Part shown: positions 17,125 to 25,418 of the stretch, one piece after another
Layout: each line of letters begins with the position of its first letter
How positions within the stretch are numbered: position 1 is the first letter of the stretch
NCBI GenBank assembly: GCA_964651475.1
Contig: CAZYXV010000018.1
Span: 21,480 to 85,479, forward strand
Length of the DNA stretch: 64,000 nt
Direction: 5' to 3'
DNA from: JBGSMF01 sp964651475
GTDB lineage: Bacteria > Chloroflexota > Anaerolineae > Fen-1058
The notes under the pieces: model-generated
What the model was told of the DNA's origin: nothing
The model's database searches: none
Seen by the model: only the letters and a program-made list of their open reading frames with translations
Translations under genes and position numbers: made by a program

Positions 17125-17196
17125 TGGGCCCGGATGGGCTCGAACCATCAGCCAACGCTTTATGAGAGCGCTGCTCTGCCATTGAGCTACGGGCCC
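17125..17196 (-). tRNA. tRNA with anticodon CAT (elongator Met, or Ile2)
   Basis: The minus strand folds as a complete cloverleaf of 72 bases: acceptor GGGCCCG/CGGGCCC, D arm GCTC...GAGC, anticodon arm GCGCT-CTCATAA-AGCGT, variable TGGCT, T arm GATGG-TTCGAGC-CCATC, discriminator A. CCA is not encoded. The first acceptor pair is G-C and the anticodon stem lacks the three consecutive G-C pairs of initiators, so this is not tRNA-fMet. Whether it is Met or a lysidine-modified Ile tRNA cannot be settled by eye. Confidence 0.92.
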
Positions 17197-17246
17197 GCAC
17201 TCCAAGTATAATCATTTTCGGTTAGAGGTCAAGCCACTTGTCGCCA

Positions 17247-18176
17247 TCAGTCTGTGGCGCGGCGGCACACCAATCCCACCCAATCATTTTCCTGCAAGCG
17301 ATGGACAACCTCCAATCCATCGCGAGCGAGCGCCTGGCGAACCTGGTCTTCTTGTGTATCAATCAATCCCGCAAATACGCCCCATCCGCCCGGCTCAATC
17401 ACTTGGGACAATCCCTGATTACACAATTCGACAATGATTTTGGCCAGGATATTGACCAGGATAAATTTGAAATCTCGAATCTCGAATCTCGAATTGAGCA
17501 CGTCAGTCAATGATCCGCAATCAACTGTAACCACTGGGCTGACGTGATTAGCGCGTATATTGGCCTCTGCGGCATGAACGGCAACCGGGTCAATATCCAC
17601 GGCCAACACGCGCGCCGCGCCCAGCTTGGCGGCCGCAATCGCCAGAATGCCAGAGCCTGTGCCCAGATCGAGCACCGTATCGCCCGGCTGCACATGCTCT
17701 TCGAGCGCCGCCAGGCACATGCGCGTGGTTGGGTGCAGGCCCGTGCCAAAAGCCTGCCCTGGGTCAAGCTCTATAATCACATCTTCTGGTTGAGGGACAT
17801 AGTCGCGCCACGAAGGCTTGATGACAAAACGCTGGCCGATGCGTGTGACGTGAAAGTGCTCTTTCCAGGCGTTGGCCCATTCTTCTTCAGCAATGGCGCG
17901 AAACTGTGGCGCGGGCAGGGGGCGAATTTGCCCCAGGTGCCACAGCGCCTCCTCAATGCGCTGGCGCTTGCCGTCAGCCTCGGCATCCAGGGGCAAATAA
18001 GCCAATACGGTCACCATCGGTTCCAGGGGACCATCGGGTCGCCAGTCTTGGCCATGAACGATATCTAGCGCATTTTGCTGGCAAGCCACGCCGCCGGGGG
18101 CATAGCGGCTGAGAACATCCGATACCGCCTCGGCCAATTCAGGATCAACTTGAATCGAGATTTCAAGCCAGTTCAT
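17247..18176 (-). CDS. prmA: Ribosomal protein L11 methyltransferase
   Basis: The 309-residue protein has the PrmA layout: an N-terminal substrate-recognition domain (MNWLEISIQVDPELAEAVSD) and an AdoMet-binding domain with motif VLDLGTGSGILAIAAAKLGA, an acidic VDIDPVAV and the NPPY-like motif LVNILAKIIVEL. It trimethylates L11 lysines in the cytoplasm. It follows dnaJ by 57 bases, the same gene order as in B. subtilis and other Gram-positives, so it is probably the last gene of the heat-shock operon. An unusual in-frame stretch (SRFEIRDFK) just before LVNILA is encoded by a tandem heptamer repeat at 17474-17494. Confidence 0.93.
   Translation of the reverse strand: MNWLEISIQVDPELAEAVSDVLSRYAPGGVACQQNALDIVHGQDWRPDGPLEPMVTVLAYLPLDAEADGKRQRIEEALWHLGQIRPLPAPQFRAIAEEEWANAWKEHFHVTRIGQRFVIKPSWRDYVPQPEDVIIELDPGQAFGTGLHPTTRMCLAALEEHVQPGDTVLDLGTGSGILAIAAAKLGAARVLAVDIDPVAVHAAEANIRANHVSPVVTVDCGSLTDVLNSRFEIRDFKFILVNILAKIIVELCNQGLSQVIEPGGWGVFAGLIDTQEDQVRQALARDGLEVVHRLQENDWVGLVCRRATD
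17474..17494 (+). repeat. Three perfect tandem heptamers inside prmA
   Basis: CTCGAAT occurs three times in a row (17474-17480, 17481-17487, 17488-17494), in total 21 bases, so the prmA frame is kept. On the coding strand it reads through as residues resembling NSRFEIRD in a loop before the LVNILA motif. Confidence 0.85.
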
Positions 18177-18233
18177 AATGGTTGATCACAGCTCTTTTGT
18201 AACGAGTATCGCGTGTGGCCGATGGGCAAATCC

Positions 18234-19364
18234 TCAAGTAGAAAAAATGTCTTTGAGCTTGTCCATAAAGCTCTTTTCCCGCTGCGGCGTCACCTCGTGT
18301 CCCATCGTCTTGCTGAACTCGACCATCAAGCGGCGCTGTTCTGCGTTGAGGGTAGTGGGAACCTTGACATTGATGACAACAAACTGGTCGCCCCGCCCGT
18401 TGCGGCGCAGGTGCGGCACGCCCTTGTTGCGCAGGCGCACCACTTCACCGCTTTGCGTGCCGGCCGTAATGGTGATCTTTTCCTCGCCATCGAGTGTGGG
18501 AATCGTGACCTCATCGCCCAAAGCGGCCTGAGCAATGTTGATGCCCACTTCCAGCACAATATCGTCTCCCTTGCGGCGAAAGTACTCGTGCGGCCTGACG
18601 TTCAACACAATATAGAGATTGCCACGCGGCCCGCCGTACAACCCTGGTTCGCCTTCGCCGGCCAGGCGAATTTGCGTGCCGTCGTCCACCCCGGCTGGAA
18701 TATCCACACTCAACTTGCGCGGCGTGCGCACGCGCCCCGTTCCCCGGCAATGCGTGCACGGGATAGCAATCGTTTCTCCTTCCCCTTTGCACGTGGGGCA
18801 GGTGGCCACGTTAACAAATGAGCCAAGAATGGATTGCTGAACGCGGCGCACCTCGCCGGTGCCATTACAGGCCGTGCAGCGCAGCGGGGTCGTGCCCGGC
18901 TCAGCGCCGTTGCCGCCGCATTTGCTGCACATCTCCATGCGGTTGATTTCAATTTCATGGTGGCAACCGAACACGGCTTCTTCAAAGCTGACCGGCAAAT
19001 CGTAGCGCAGGTCGGCGCCGCGGCGCGGGGCGCGGCGTTGCGCGGCGCGCCCGCCAAAGCCAGCGCCAAAAAATTCCTCAAAGATATCGGCAAACCCGCC
19101 AAAGCCAAAATCGGATCCGCCCGCGGCGCCGCCTGTTACGCCCGCATGTCCATAGCGGTCGTACGCGCTGCGCTTTTGCGCGTCCGAAAGAACTTCGTAG
19201 GCCTCGTTAATTTCCTTAAAGCGCGCTTCGGCGCCCGACTCTTTGTTGACGTCTGGGTGGTATTGTCGCGCCAGCTTGCGGTAGGCTTTTTTAATCTCCT
19301 CAGGAGTGGCGGTGCGCGCCACCCCCAGGAGCTCGTAATAATCTTGTTTGGTCGTTGTCGTCAT
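18234..19364 (-). CDS. dnaJ: Chaperone DnaJ (Hsp40)
   Basis: The 376-residue co-chaperone has an N-terminal J domain with HPD (ARQYHPDVNKE), a Gly/Phe-rich linker (GGAAGGSDFGFGGFAD), four zinc-binding CxxCxGxG repeats (CSKCGGNG, CTACNGTG, CPTCKGEG, CTHCRGTG) and the C-terminal substrate domain. It stimulates the DnaK ATPase. I prefer the ATG at 19364 over the GTG at 19370. It lies 60 bases after dnaK on the same strand. Confidence 0.96.
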   Translation of the reverse strand: MTTTTKQDYYELLGVARTATPEEIKKAYRKLARQYHPDVNKESGAEARFKEINEAYEVLSDAQKRSAYDRYGHAGVTGGAAGGSDFGFGGFADIFEEFFGAGFGGRAAQRRAPRRGADLRYDLPVSFEEAVFGCHHEIEINRMEMCSKCGGNGAEPGTTPLRCTACNGTGEVRRVQQSILGSFVNVATCPTCKGEGETIAIPCTHCRGTGRVRTPRKLSVDIPAGVDDGTQIRLAGEGEPGLYGGPRGNLYIVLNVRPHEYFRRKGDDIVLEVGINIAQAALGDEVTIPTLDGEEKITITAGTQSGEVVRLRNKGVPHLRRNGRGDQFVVINVKVPTTLNAEQRRLMVEFSKTMGHEVTPQREKSFMDKLKDIFST

Positions 19365-19424
19365 GGGCACCTGATAGGTGAAACATCAAGCGCCAACCGT
19401 GTGCTGCGCCTGACGTTCGACAAG

Positions 19425-21317
19425 CTAGCCCTGCGTAAACTCGCCATCCACCACATTCTCATCAGCGCCAGGCGCGCCGCCCGGCGGGGGCGCCTGGCCA
19501 GCTGCCCCGGGCTGTTCGTACATGGCCGCGCCAGCTTGCTGCAGCACCTGGGCCAGCTCTTGGGTCTTGCGCTGCAAGTCGCTTACCGCCGCGCTATCCA
19601 ACACTTGCTTCAGAGCGTTGATCTTGTCTTCGATCTCGGCTTTGAATTTGCTCAACTTGCCTTCCTGATCGTCGCGCACAAGCTTTTCAGCCTGATAAAT
19701 CAACGTGTCAGCCTGGTTGCGCGCCTCTACACGTTCACGCTGCTTGCGGTCTTGCTCGCGAAAGTGTTCCGCGTCTTTGACCATTCGCTCGATTTCCTGG
19801 TCAGATAAACCGCTCGACGGCTGGATGGTGATATGCTGGCTGCGCGCGGTGGCCTTGTCTTGCGCATTCACATTCAGAATGCCGTTGGCGTCAATGTCGA
19901 ACGTGACCTCGATTTGAGGGATGCCGCGCGGCGCGGGCGGGATACCGTCCAAAATAAAACGACCCAAACTCTTGTTGTCGGCCGCCATGGGACGTTCGCC
20001 TTGCGTCACGTGAATCTCTACGCTCGGCTGCATGTCGCTGGCGGTCGAAAACACCTGGCTCTTGCGGCACGGGATCGTCGTATTGCGCTCGATAAGAGGA
20101 GTCGCCACTCCGCCCAGCGTTTCGATAGATAACGTGAGCGGCGTCACGTCCAGCAGCAGCACGTCTTTCACGTCACCTCGCAGCACGCCGGCCTGGATGG
20201 CTGCGCCAACACCCACCACTTCGTCCGGGTTGACGCCGCGATGGGGTTCCTTGCCAAAGAACTTGCGAACCGCCTCTTGCACTGCCGGCATGCGCGTCAT
20301 GCCGCCCACCAGGACTATTTCGTCAATGTTCGCGGGGGTCAACTTGGCGTCTTCCAAAGCGCGCTTGCACGGCTCGATAGAGCGCTGAATCAAGTCTGCG
20401 GTGAGTTGCTCCAACTTGGCGCGCGTCAACGTGATCTGCAGATGCTTGGGGCCAGACATGTCGGCAGTGATGAAAGGCAAATTGATTTCCGTCTGCATCA
20501 TCGTCGAAAGTTCAATCTTGGCCTTTTCCGATGCTTCTTTCAAACGTTGCAGCGCCTGGCGGTCTGTGCGCAGGTCAATACCGTGCTCTTTTTTAAATTC
20601 GTCGGCCACGTAATCCAGAACGCGCTGATCAAAATCATCGCCCCCCAGAAAAGTATCGCCGTTGGTAGACTTGACCTCGAACACGCCCTCGCCCACGTCC
20701 AGGATTGAAATATCGAACGTACCGCCGCCCAAATCGTACACCGCGATGGTTTCGTCCTTCTTCTTATCCAGTCCATACGCCAACGAACTGGCTGTTGGCT
20801 CGTTAATGATACGCAGCACATCCAAGCCGGCGATTTTGCCGGCGTCTTTGGTCGCCTGGCGCTGGCTATCGTTGAAATAAGCCGGCACCGTAATTACCGC
20901 CTGCATCACTGGCTCGCCCAGATAAGCTTCGGCGTCTTGTTTGATCTTTTGCAAGATCATGGCGCTGATTTCGGGCGGGCTATATTCCTTGCCGCCCATA
21001 ATCACCCAGCAGTCGCCGTTTGGCGCCTCGACGACTTTGTAAGGCAATCGTTGCAAAGCGCGCTGCACTTCGGGGTCACTGAACTTGCGTCCCATCAAAC
21101 GTTTGACGGAAAACACTGTATTTTCGGGATTGACGACAGCCTGCCGTCGCGCCACCTGCCCGACCACGCGCTCGTTGTTTTTGGGATTAATGGCCACCAC
21201 AGATGGAAATAACCGCCCGCCTTCCGAGGACGAAATCACCACTGGCTCGCCGCCTTCCATCACAGCGGCTACCGAAAAAGTCGTCCCCAGATCAATACCG
21301 ATGATTTTGCCTGCCAT
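19425..21317 (-). CDS. dnaK: Chaperone DnaK (Hsp70)
   Basis: The 630-residue chaperone begins IIGIDLGTTFSVAAVM and carries the phosphate-binding blocks AVYDLGGGTFDISIL and VGGMTRMPAVQEAV, the linker DVLLLDVTPLTLSIET, the substrate-binding domain and a helical lid. The C-terminal tail is GGAPGADENVVDGEFTQG, acidic rather than the exact EEVD. The region around residues 75-90 lacks the long insert of proteobacterial DnaK, as in Gram-positive-type DnaK. AGGAGC precedes the ATG. Confidence 0.97.
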   Translation of the reverse strand: MAGKIIGIDLGTTFSVAAVMEGGEPVVISSSEGGRLFPSVVAINPKNNERVVGQVARRQAVVNPENTVFSVKRLMGRKFSDPEVQRALQRLPYKVVEAPNGDCWVIMGGKEYSPPEISAMILQKIKQDAEAYLGEPVMQAVITVPAYFNDSQRQATKDAGKIAGLDVLRIINEPTASSLAYGLDKKKDETIAVYDLGGGTFDISILDVGEGVFEVKSTNGDTFLGGDDFDQRVLDYVADEFKKEHGIDLRTDRQALQRLKEASEKAKIELSTMMQTEINLPFITADMSGPKHLQITLTRAKLEQLTADLIQRSIEPCKRALEDAKLTPANIDEIVLVGGMTRMPAVQEAVRKFFGKEPHRGVNPDEVVGVGAAIQAGVLRGDVKDVLLLDVTPLTLSIETLGGVATPLIERNTTIPCRKSQVFSTASDMQPSVEIHVTQGERPMAADNKSLGRFILDGIPPAPRGIPQIEVTFDIDANGILNVNAQDKATARSQHITIQPSSGLSDQEIERMVKDAEHFREQDRKQRERVEARNQADTLIYQAEKLVRDDQEGKLSKFKAEIEDKINALKQVLDSAAVSDLQRKTQELAQVLQQAGAAMYEQPGAAGQAPPPGGAPGADENVVDGEFTQG

Positions 21318-21402
21318 AATAGCTCCTGAAAAAATTAAGCTTTTCTCCCAACACCACGTACTCAGCGCCCAATGCGATATGTGAGATTTGATATTGGGTA
21401 TT

Positions 21403-21975
21403 TCATTTTGCCACGCGCACCAGGGTTGGGCGCAACACCGTTTCGCCCAGCCGATAGCCTTTTTGAAGTTCAGCGATGATGGTGTTGGGTGAGTGGTCTG
21501 GGGCCTCTTCGTGCGTCACGGCTTCGTGTATCGCCGGGTCAAACACATCGCCCTCGTGAACCTCGATGGGCTGCACGCCCGCCGATTCAAAGGCTCGCTG
21601 TAATTTGCGGTAAATCATCCCTATGCCTTCGACCCAAGGCAGATTGTCCAGCTCACCAGGGACAGCCGCCAGAGCGCGCTCAAAATCGTCGCTCACCGGC
21701 AGCAACTTGAGGACGAGTTCAGCGTTGGCGTATTGCCCTGCCTCAGCGCGTTCTTTTTCAAAACGGCGCCGGGCGTTCGCCAGTTCCGCCCGCGCTCGCT
21801 GCCATCCATCCAGGTATTCCTGCGATTGCGCGTGCAGTTGTTCCAGTTCTTTTCGAAGCGATTCCAGTTCGCTTTCCGGGGCGGCCTCTTGAGCGCCAGC
21901 GTCTATCACATCGCTTGCAGGCTGGAGAATGTCATTCTCCACGTGTTCCACGTTATCTTGATTGTGTTCAGTCAC
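21403..21975 (-). CDS. grpE: Nucleotide exchange factor GrpE
   Basis: The 190-residue protein has an acidic N-terminus, a long coiled coil (about residues 35-75), and the GrpE core (NARRRFEKERAE, LLPVSDDFERAL, GIGMIYRKL, EGDVFDPAIHEAV, LQKGYRLGETVLRPTLVRVAK). It releases ADP from DnaK as a dimer. The start is a GTG and overlaps the end of hrcA by 8 bases, showing translational coupling. Confidence 0.95.
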   Translation of the reverse strand: MTEHNQDNVEHVENDILQPASDVIDAGAQEAAPESELESLRKELEQLHAQSQEYLDGWQRARAELANARRRFEKERAEAGQYANAELVLKLLPVSDDFERALAAVPGELDNLPWVEGIGMIYRKLQRAFESAGVQPIEVHEGDVFDPAIHEAVTHEEAPDHSPNTIIAELQKGYRLGETVLRPTLVRVAK

Positions 21976-23026
21976 GATGGGTTGACTCCTCGCCGCTCGA
22001 ATACATATCGGAAACCAAAGTGCTCATCAGATCAGCCACGTAGCGCATGGTGCTGACTGTGCGTCCATACGGCATGCGCGTTGGTCCCAGCACACCCAGG
22101 GCGCCTGTGGCATAATTATTCACGCCGTAACGCGCCAACACCAAGCTACAGTCACGCAATTCATTCCAATGGCCCTCGCCGCCAATGACCACTTGCACGT
22201 TGCCCACGTCTGGCGATAAAGCCTGCGCCAATATCTCTTCCAGCAAACTGCGCTCCTCAATCACACGCAGAACCGTCTCCACCTCGTGGCGGTTAACGAA
22301 CTCGGGCTGGCGCAACACTTCAGACAGGCCGTCGTGATAAATTTGATCGGACACGCGCGCGCTCGACTGTTCCAGAACATCGGTCACGATTTCAAGAATC
22401 TCGGCTTCAAACTTGGATAGCGTGAAGGTGCTTTTACGAGCTTTGATAACATCAGCCGAAATATCTTTGCAAAGCGCATTCAGACGAGTGGAAGCCTCAG
22501 TCAATGCCTCTTGCGCCAGCGGTTCGGCCAGCGTGAGCATTTCTTGCTTAACCGCACCATCCTGGAAAACTACAATTAGTAATACCAAGCGGCCTTGCGT
22601 CGCAATGAGTTGCATGTGTTTAAAGCGCGCCACGCTGGCTTGCGGCGCAGTCACCACTGCCGCGCTTCGCGAGGCGCGCACCAGCACCGCCGCCGCCAGC
22701 CGCATCCATTGTTCCAGATTGAGGCGAGCCTGGTGAAATTGGTGCGTAATCATACGCCGCTCTTCAGGCGGCAACTCGGTCTCGTCCAAATTCTCGACAA
22801 AATAACGATACCCCCGGTCAGTCGGCAGCCGCCCGGCCGACGTGTGAGGATGCGTGAGATAGCCCATCTCTTCCAGATTAGCCAACTCGTTGCGGATCGT
22901 GGCCGTGCTGATTCCAAGGTCATAGCGTTCGGCCAGCGTCTTCGACCCGACCGGTGATGCGTTTGCCACATACTCACGCACAATTAGTTTTAGAATTACT
23001 TGCTGTCTTGGGCTTAGTTCTTCCAT
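21968..23026 (-). CDS. hrcA: Heat-inducible transcription repressor HrcA
   Basis: The 352-residue repressor has the N-terminal winged helix (SPRQQVILKLIVREYVANASPVGSKTLAERYDLGISTATIRNELANLEEMG), the conserved HTSAGRLPTDRGYRYFV and a C-terminal GAF-like domain with VLGPTRMPYGRTVSTMRYVADL. HrcA binds CIRCE and depends on GroE for folding. A perfect CIRCE lies 20 bases upstream, so it represses its own operon. The ATG at 23026 has AGGGG at better spacing than the GTG at 23032. Confidence 0.96.
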   Translation of the reverse strand: MEELSPRQQVILKLIVREYVANASPVGSKTLAERYDLGISTATIRNELANLEEMGYLTHPHTSAGRLPTDRGYRYFVENLDETELPPEERRMITHQFHQARLNLEQWMRLAAAVLVRASRSAAVVTAPQASVARFKHMQLIATQGRLVLLIVVFQDGAVKQEMLTLAEPLAQEALTEASTRLNALCKDISADVIKARKSTFTLSKFEAEILEIVTDVLEQSSARVSDQIYHDGLSEVLRQPEFVNRHEVETVLRVIEERSLLEEILAQALSPDVGNVQVVIGGEGHWNELRDCSLVLARYGVNNYATGALGVLGPTRMPYGRTVSTMRYVADLMSTLVSDMYSSGEESTHRD

Positions 23027-23045
23027 TAGCACCCCTGCTAACCTA

Positions 23046-23072
23046 TTAGCACTCTCGAAACGAGAGTGCTAA
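23046..23072 (-). promoter_or_regulatory. CIRCE operator (HrcA binding site)
   Basis: TTAGCACTC, nine bases, GAGTGCTAA: a perfect match to the CIRCE consensus on both arms. It sits between the -10 box and the hrcA start, covering the expected transcription start. Confidence 0.97.
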
Positions 23073-23085
23073 TACTGCGTACAAT

Positions 23086-23114
23086 ATAATACCATGAAGC
23101 GCATGACGTGTCAA
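23086..23114 (-). promoter_or_regulatory. Housekeeping promoter of the hrcA-grpE-dnaK-dnaJ-prmA operon
   Basis: On the minus strand TTGACA (23114-23109) and TATTAT (23091-23086) are 17 bases apart, and the CIRCE lies immediately downstream. This arrangement predicts repression by HrcA under normal conditions and release on heat shock. Confidence 0.85.
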
Positions 23115-23140
23115 GGAGCATAGAGTATTTCTGCTTGCTC

Positions 23141-23286
23141 TAGCAGCCTGTCGGAGAGGGTGCCGGGCGCTCCACTTGATGGCGTCGGAGTCTCGAACTT
23201 GTTCAGGGTTGCCCCACTTGATGGGTCAAAACTGCCTCAACAAGTTGGTGACTCCCTACAACCCAAGGCTCTCCGACAGGCTGCCA
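23141..23286 (+). repeat. MITE/REP-like hairpin repeat, larger variant
   Basis: The 146-base element is bounded by inverted repeats TAGCAGCCTGTCGGAGAG and CTCTCCGACAGGCTGCCA (17 of 18 complementary). These termini match those of the elements at 14198 and 25329, but the interior differs (two CCACTTGATG copies and an AACTTGTTCA/CAACAAGTT pair). It lies upstream of the hrcA promoter. Confidence 0.75.
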
Positions 23287-23320
23287 GGTACATTGGAAAA
23301 CAGGAATATGTAAAAAAAGC

Positions 23321-23407
23321 GTAACTGCTCAGCCCGCCGTCCTCGGCGGGCGTTACTGGCCGCACATAGCCGCGCCAGGGACGGCGCGGCGAGCGAGGCT
23401 GAGTTAC
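23321..23407 (+). repeat. MITE/REP-like hairpin repeat, core-only variant
   Basis: The 87-base element has ends GTAACTGCTCAGC and GCTGAGTTAC in inverted orientation. It contains CCGCCGTCCTCGGCGG and GCGCCAGGGACGGCGCG, the same cores as the copies at 14198 and 25329, but with different termini. Together with the element at 23141 it fills most of the 437-base gap between hrcA and the PA14 gene, which holds no other gene. Confidence 0.7.
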
Positions 23408-23469
23408 AAAAAAGCCAGGTTTCAACGACCCGGCAAGTCTATCGTGATTTGGTTTGCAGCAGGATTTGG

Positions 23470-25122
23470 CTATTTGCTCAGAAACTTGACCGCGTCAAAG
23501 CCGATACTACGCGAGCCAGCCGCCTCCTCAGTGACGCCGTCCAGGTGAGCAAACTCGGTTCCATTGGCGTTAAAGTTATACTCTCCCAGGCTAACCCACC
23601 GCCCCACATTTTTGCGCTGGTCAATCGTTACCGTCGTAACGTCACCCTCGTGCTTGATGTAATAGATGGCATGTTCTGTGGGGTTGCGCATCCACGGAAT
23701 GTAGGCCAACACCTCGTAGCGCCCCGGCTTGGGCAATGCCGGCGTCCAACGCGCCCACCACCCTGCCTGGTTGCTCGCCTGCCAAAAACGCTTGCCATAG
23801 CCAGATCGAATCAGGCTCCAGCCTGCCTCGTCGCCGCCGCGCACAAAGCCGGCATCGGTATCATCCACCAAAGCCTGGGTCGAGGTGGTATTAGCGCGTT
23901 GCCAGGTCACAGAAATGCGAGCGGGGCCATTCTGATCATAATATTCAACCTTGAGTGCATACGTGCCCGCTGTCAAGTAAACATCGGCCAAATAGGTTTG
24001 CGAGTCGGCGGGGTGCCACTCGTCCACCGCCAGGCGATCCCCCACCCACAGACGTACGCCATCATCGGCCAGTACAATAAAACGATAATACCCTGCCGGA
24101 GAAAGAGCAATGCTACGCGTCCACCGCGCTGAAAAGAAATCCGAGGGCAGGCCGGTGATTGGAGCGCCGTCGCCCCACGCAAAATCAATCGCCTTGTCGT
24201 CGCGTACCAGCACCGCGCCGCCGCTCAGGTCCGGCGTTGTGTAATATTCGCCGCGCCATCCTGTGATGTTGGGCGGCGGCGGTTGAGCCGGCTGCCAGAG
24301 CAAACTCAGGCTGGCATTGCGATAGCTCTCATAGTATTCAACCTGAACGTGATGATTGCCGGCTTTGACGGCTGCCGTGCCAGAATAGGTGGTCTTGGCC
24401 GTCTCGTGCCATTGGTCAATCACCAGACCGCCATCTACCCACAAACGAACGCCGCCTTCGGTAGTAAGATTAAATTGGTACACTCCTGCGGCCATAAACA
24501 CATCGCGGGTAAAACGCGCCGAAAACCAGTTATGATGGAACCACTTGCCAGGCGAGCCGCTGCCCCAATCTATGGTCAGGGTGTCCAAATAATCTGTCAT
24601 GCCGGGTGTGCCGTCCAACTCGATATTGGTAAAATATTCCGCTTTCCAGGGAAGAGTGGCCTCAGGTTGGTAGACCAGTTTGGCCATGGCAGCACCCTCG
24701 TGCTCATAGTATTCCACTTTCAGGCGGTGCTCACCCGCCGCCAGAGACACATCAGCCGTCACCCAGGCATCTTGCCGATCTAGCCATTGATCAATCACCA
24801 ACAAATCATCCACCCACACGCGCAGACCGTCGTCTGAGTTGGCGTAAAAGCGATAGTTGCCCGTCCATTCCAGGTTGACCGTGCGCGTCCAGCGCGCCGA
24901 AAAATTGTCGGCGCTCACGCCGGCCCCGGGCGCATGGAGGCCCCACTCGAAGCGGAGCACGCTATCGTACCGCACCAATACGGGCGAACCGGATAGCGTG
25001 GTATTGTTGAAATATTCGCCGCGCCACGCATCATCGGCCCGCACGGGCGCAGCAAACACTGAGACCAAGGGGGCCGCTATGACCGCCAACGCCCCCAAAA
25101 TAGCCAACAACCTAGTTTGCAT
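23470..25122 (-). CDS. Secreted protein with three PA14 domains and a golvesin-like C-terminal domain
   Basis: This 550-residue protein starts with a signal peptide (MQTRLLAILGALAVIAAPLVSVFA). Three PA14-type repeats follow at about 30-150, 155-285 and 290-410, each with the pattern WxxEYFxNxxLxGxP, SARWTR, LWVDxxLVIDQW and VEYYExxGxA. The C-terminal ~120 residues (SGYGKRFWQASNQAGWWARWTPALPKPGRYEVLAY) resemble golvesin/xanthan lyase CBM-like domains. PA14 domains usually bind glycans, so it is likely an extracellular carbohydrate-binding protein without a visible catalytic domain. I chose the ATG at 25122, with AGGA upstream, over a GTG at 25137. Confidence 0.83.
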   Translation of the reverse strand: MQTRLLAILGALAVIAAPLVSVFAAPVRADDAWRGEYFNNTTLSGSPVLVRYDSVLRFEWGLHAPGAGVSADNFSARWTRTVNLEWTGNYRFYANSDDGLRVWVDDLLVIDQWLDRQDAWVTADVSLAAGEHRLKVEYYEHEGAAMAKLVYQPEATLPWKAEYFTNIELDGTPGMTDYLDTLTIDWGSGSPGKWFHHNWFSARFTRDVFMAAGVYQFNLTTEGGVRLWVDGGLVIDQWHETAKTTYSGTAAVKAGNHHVQVEYYESYRNASLSLLWQPAQPPPPNITGWRGEYYTTPDLSGGAVLVRDDKAIDFAWGDGAPITGLPSDFFSARWTRSIALSPAGYYRFIVLADDGVRLWVGDRLAVDEWHPADSQTYLADVYLTAGTYALKVEYYDQNGPARISVTWQRANTTSTQALVDDTDAGFVRGGDEAGWSLIRSGYGKRFWQASNQAGWWARWTPALPKPGRYEVLAYIPWMRNPTEHAIYYIKHEGDVTTVTIDQRKNVGRWVSLGEYNFNANGTEFAHLDGVTEEAAGSRSIGFDAVKFLSK

Positions 25123-25170
25123 AGTCTCGTTCCTCACACTTGCTCAATTTGTATCTTCTCAGTAATGGAG

Positions 25171-25227
25171 GTAGGGGTAGGGCTTGCCCCTACCCACATA
25201 CAGGCGACCGCAAGGCTTGCCCCTACA
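25171..25227 (+). repeat. Short palindromic intergenic repeat
   Basis: GTAGGGGTAGGGCTTGCCCCTACCC is followed by AGGCGACCGCAAGGCTTGCCCCTAC, each able to fold on GGGGTAGGGC/GCCCCTACCC-type arms. It resembles REP-like intergenic repeats common in environmental genomes. It lies upstream of the PA14 gene on the opposite side from its coding region. Confidence 0.55.
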
Positions 25228-25328
25228 TTTTGGGATGATACCTCAATTTGCCCGAATAGCATGCAATAAGACGTTCCAGGCTAGTCAAAAGTTCCCCTTG
25301 CGCGCTTTCTATCCACAAGCGCGCGGGC

Positions 25329-25418
25329 CAGCAGGCTGTCGGAGAACTCCGCTCAGGCCGTCGTCCTCGGCGGCCCGCCGGAGACGGCGCGTGGAGCGCC
25401 TCTCCGACAAGCTCCTAG
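25329..25418 (+). repeat. MITE/REP-like hairpin repeat, copy B
   Basis: This copy is nearly identical to the element at 14198-14294 apart from a short deletion in the centre and a few substitutions. Ends are CAGCAGGCTGTCGGAG and CTCCGACAAGCTCCTAG. Its right end supplies the TAG stop codon (25415-25417 on the minus strand) of the M20 hydrolase gene. Confidence 0.8.

Noticed and set aside
17125..17196. Initiator tRNA-fMet
   Set aside because: The first acceptor pair is G-C, and the anticodon stem lacks the three G-C pairs typical of initiators.
23141..23407. CRISPR-like repeat array
   Set aside because: The repeats are palindromic, of unequal length, not evenly spaced and have no unique spacers or cas genes.
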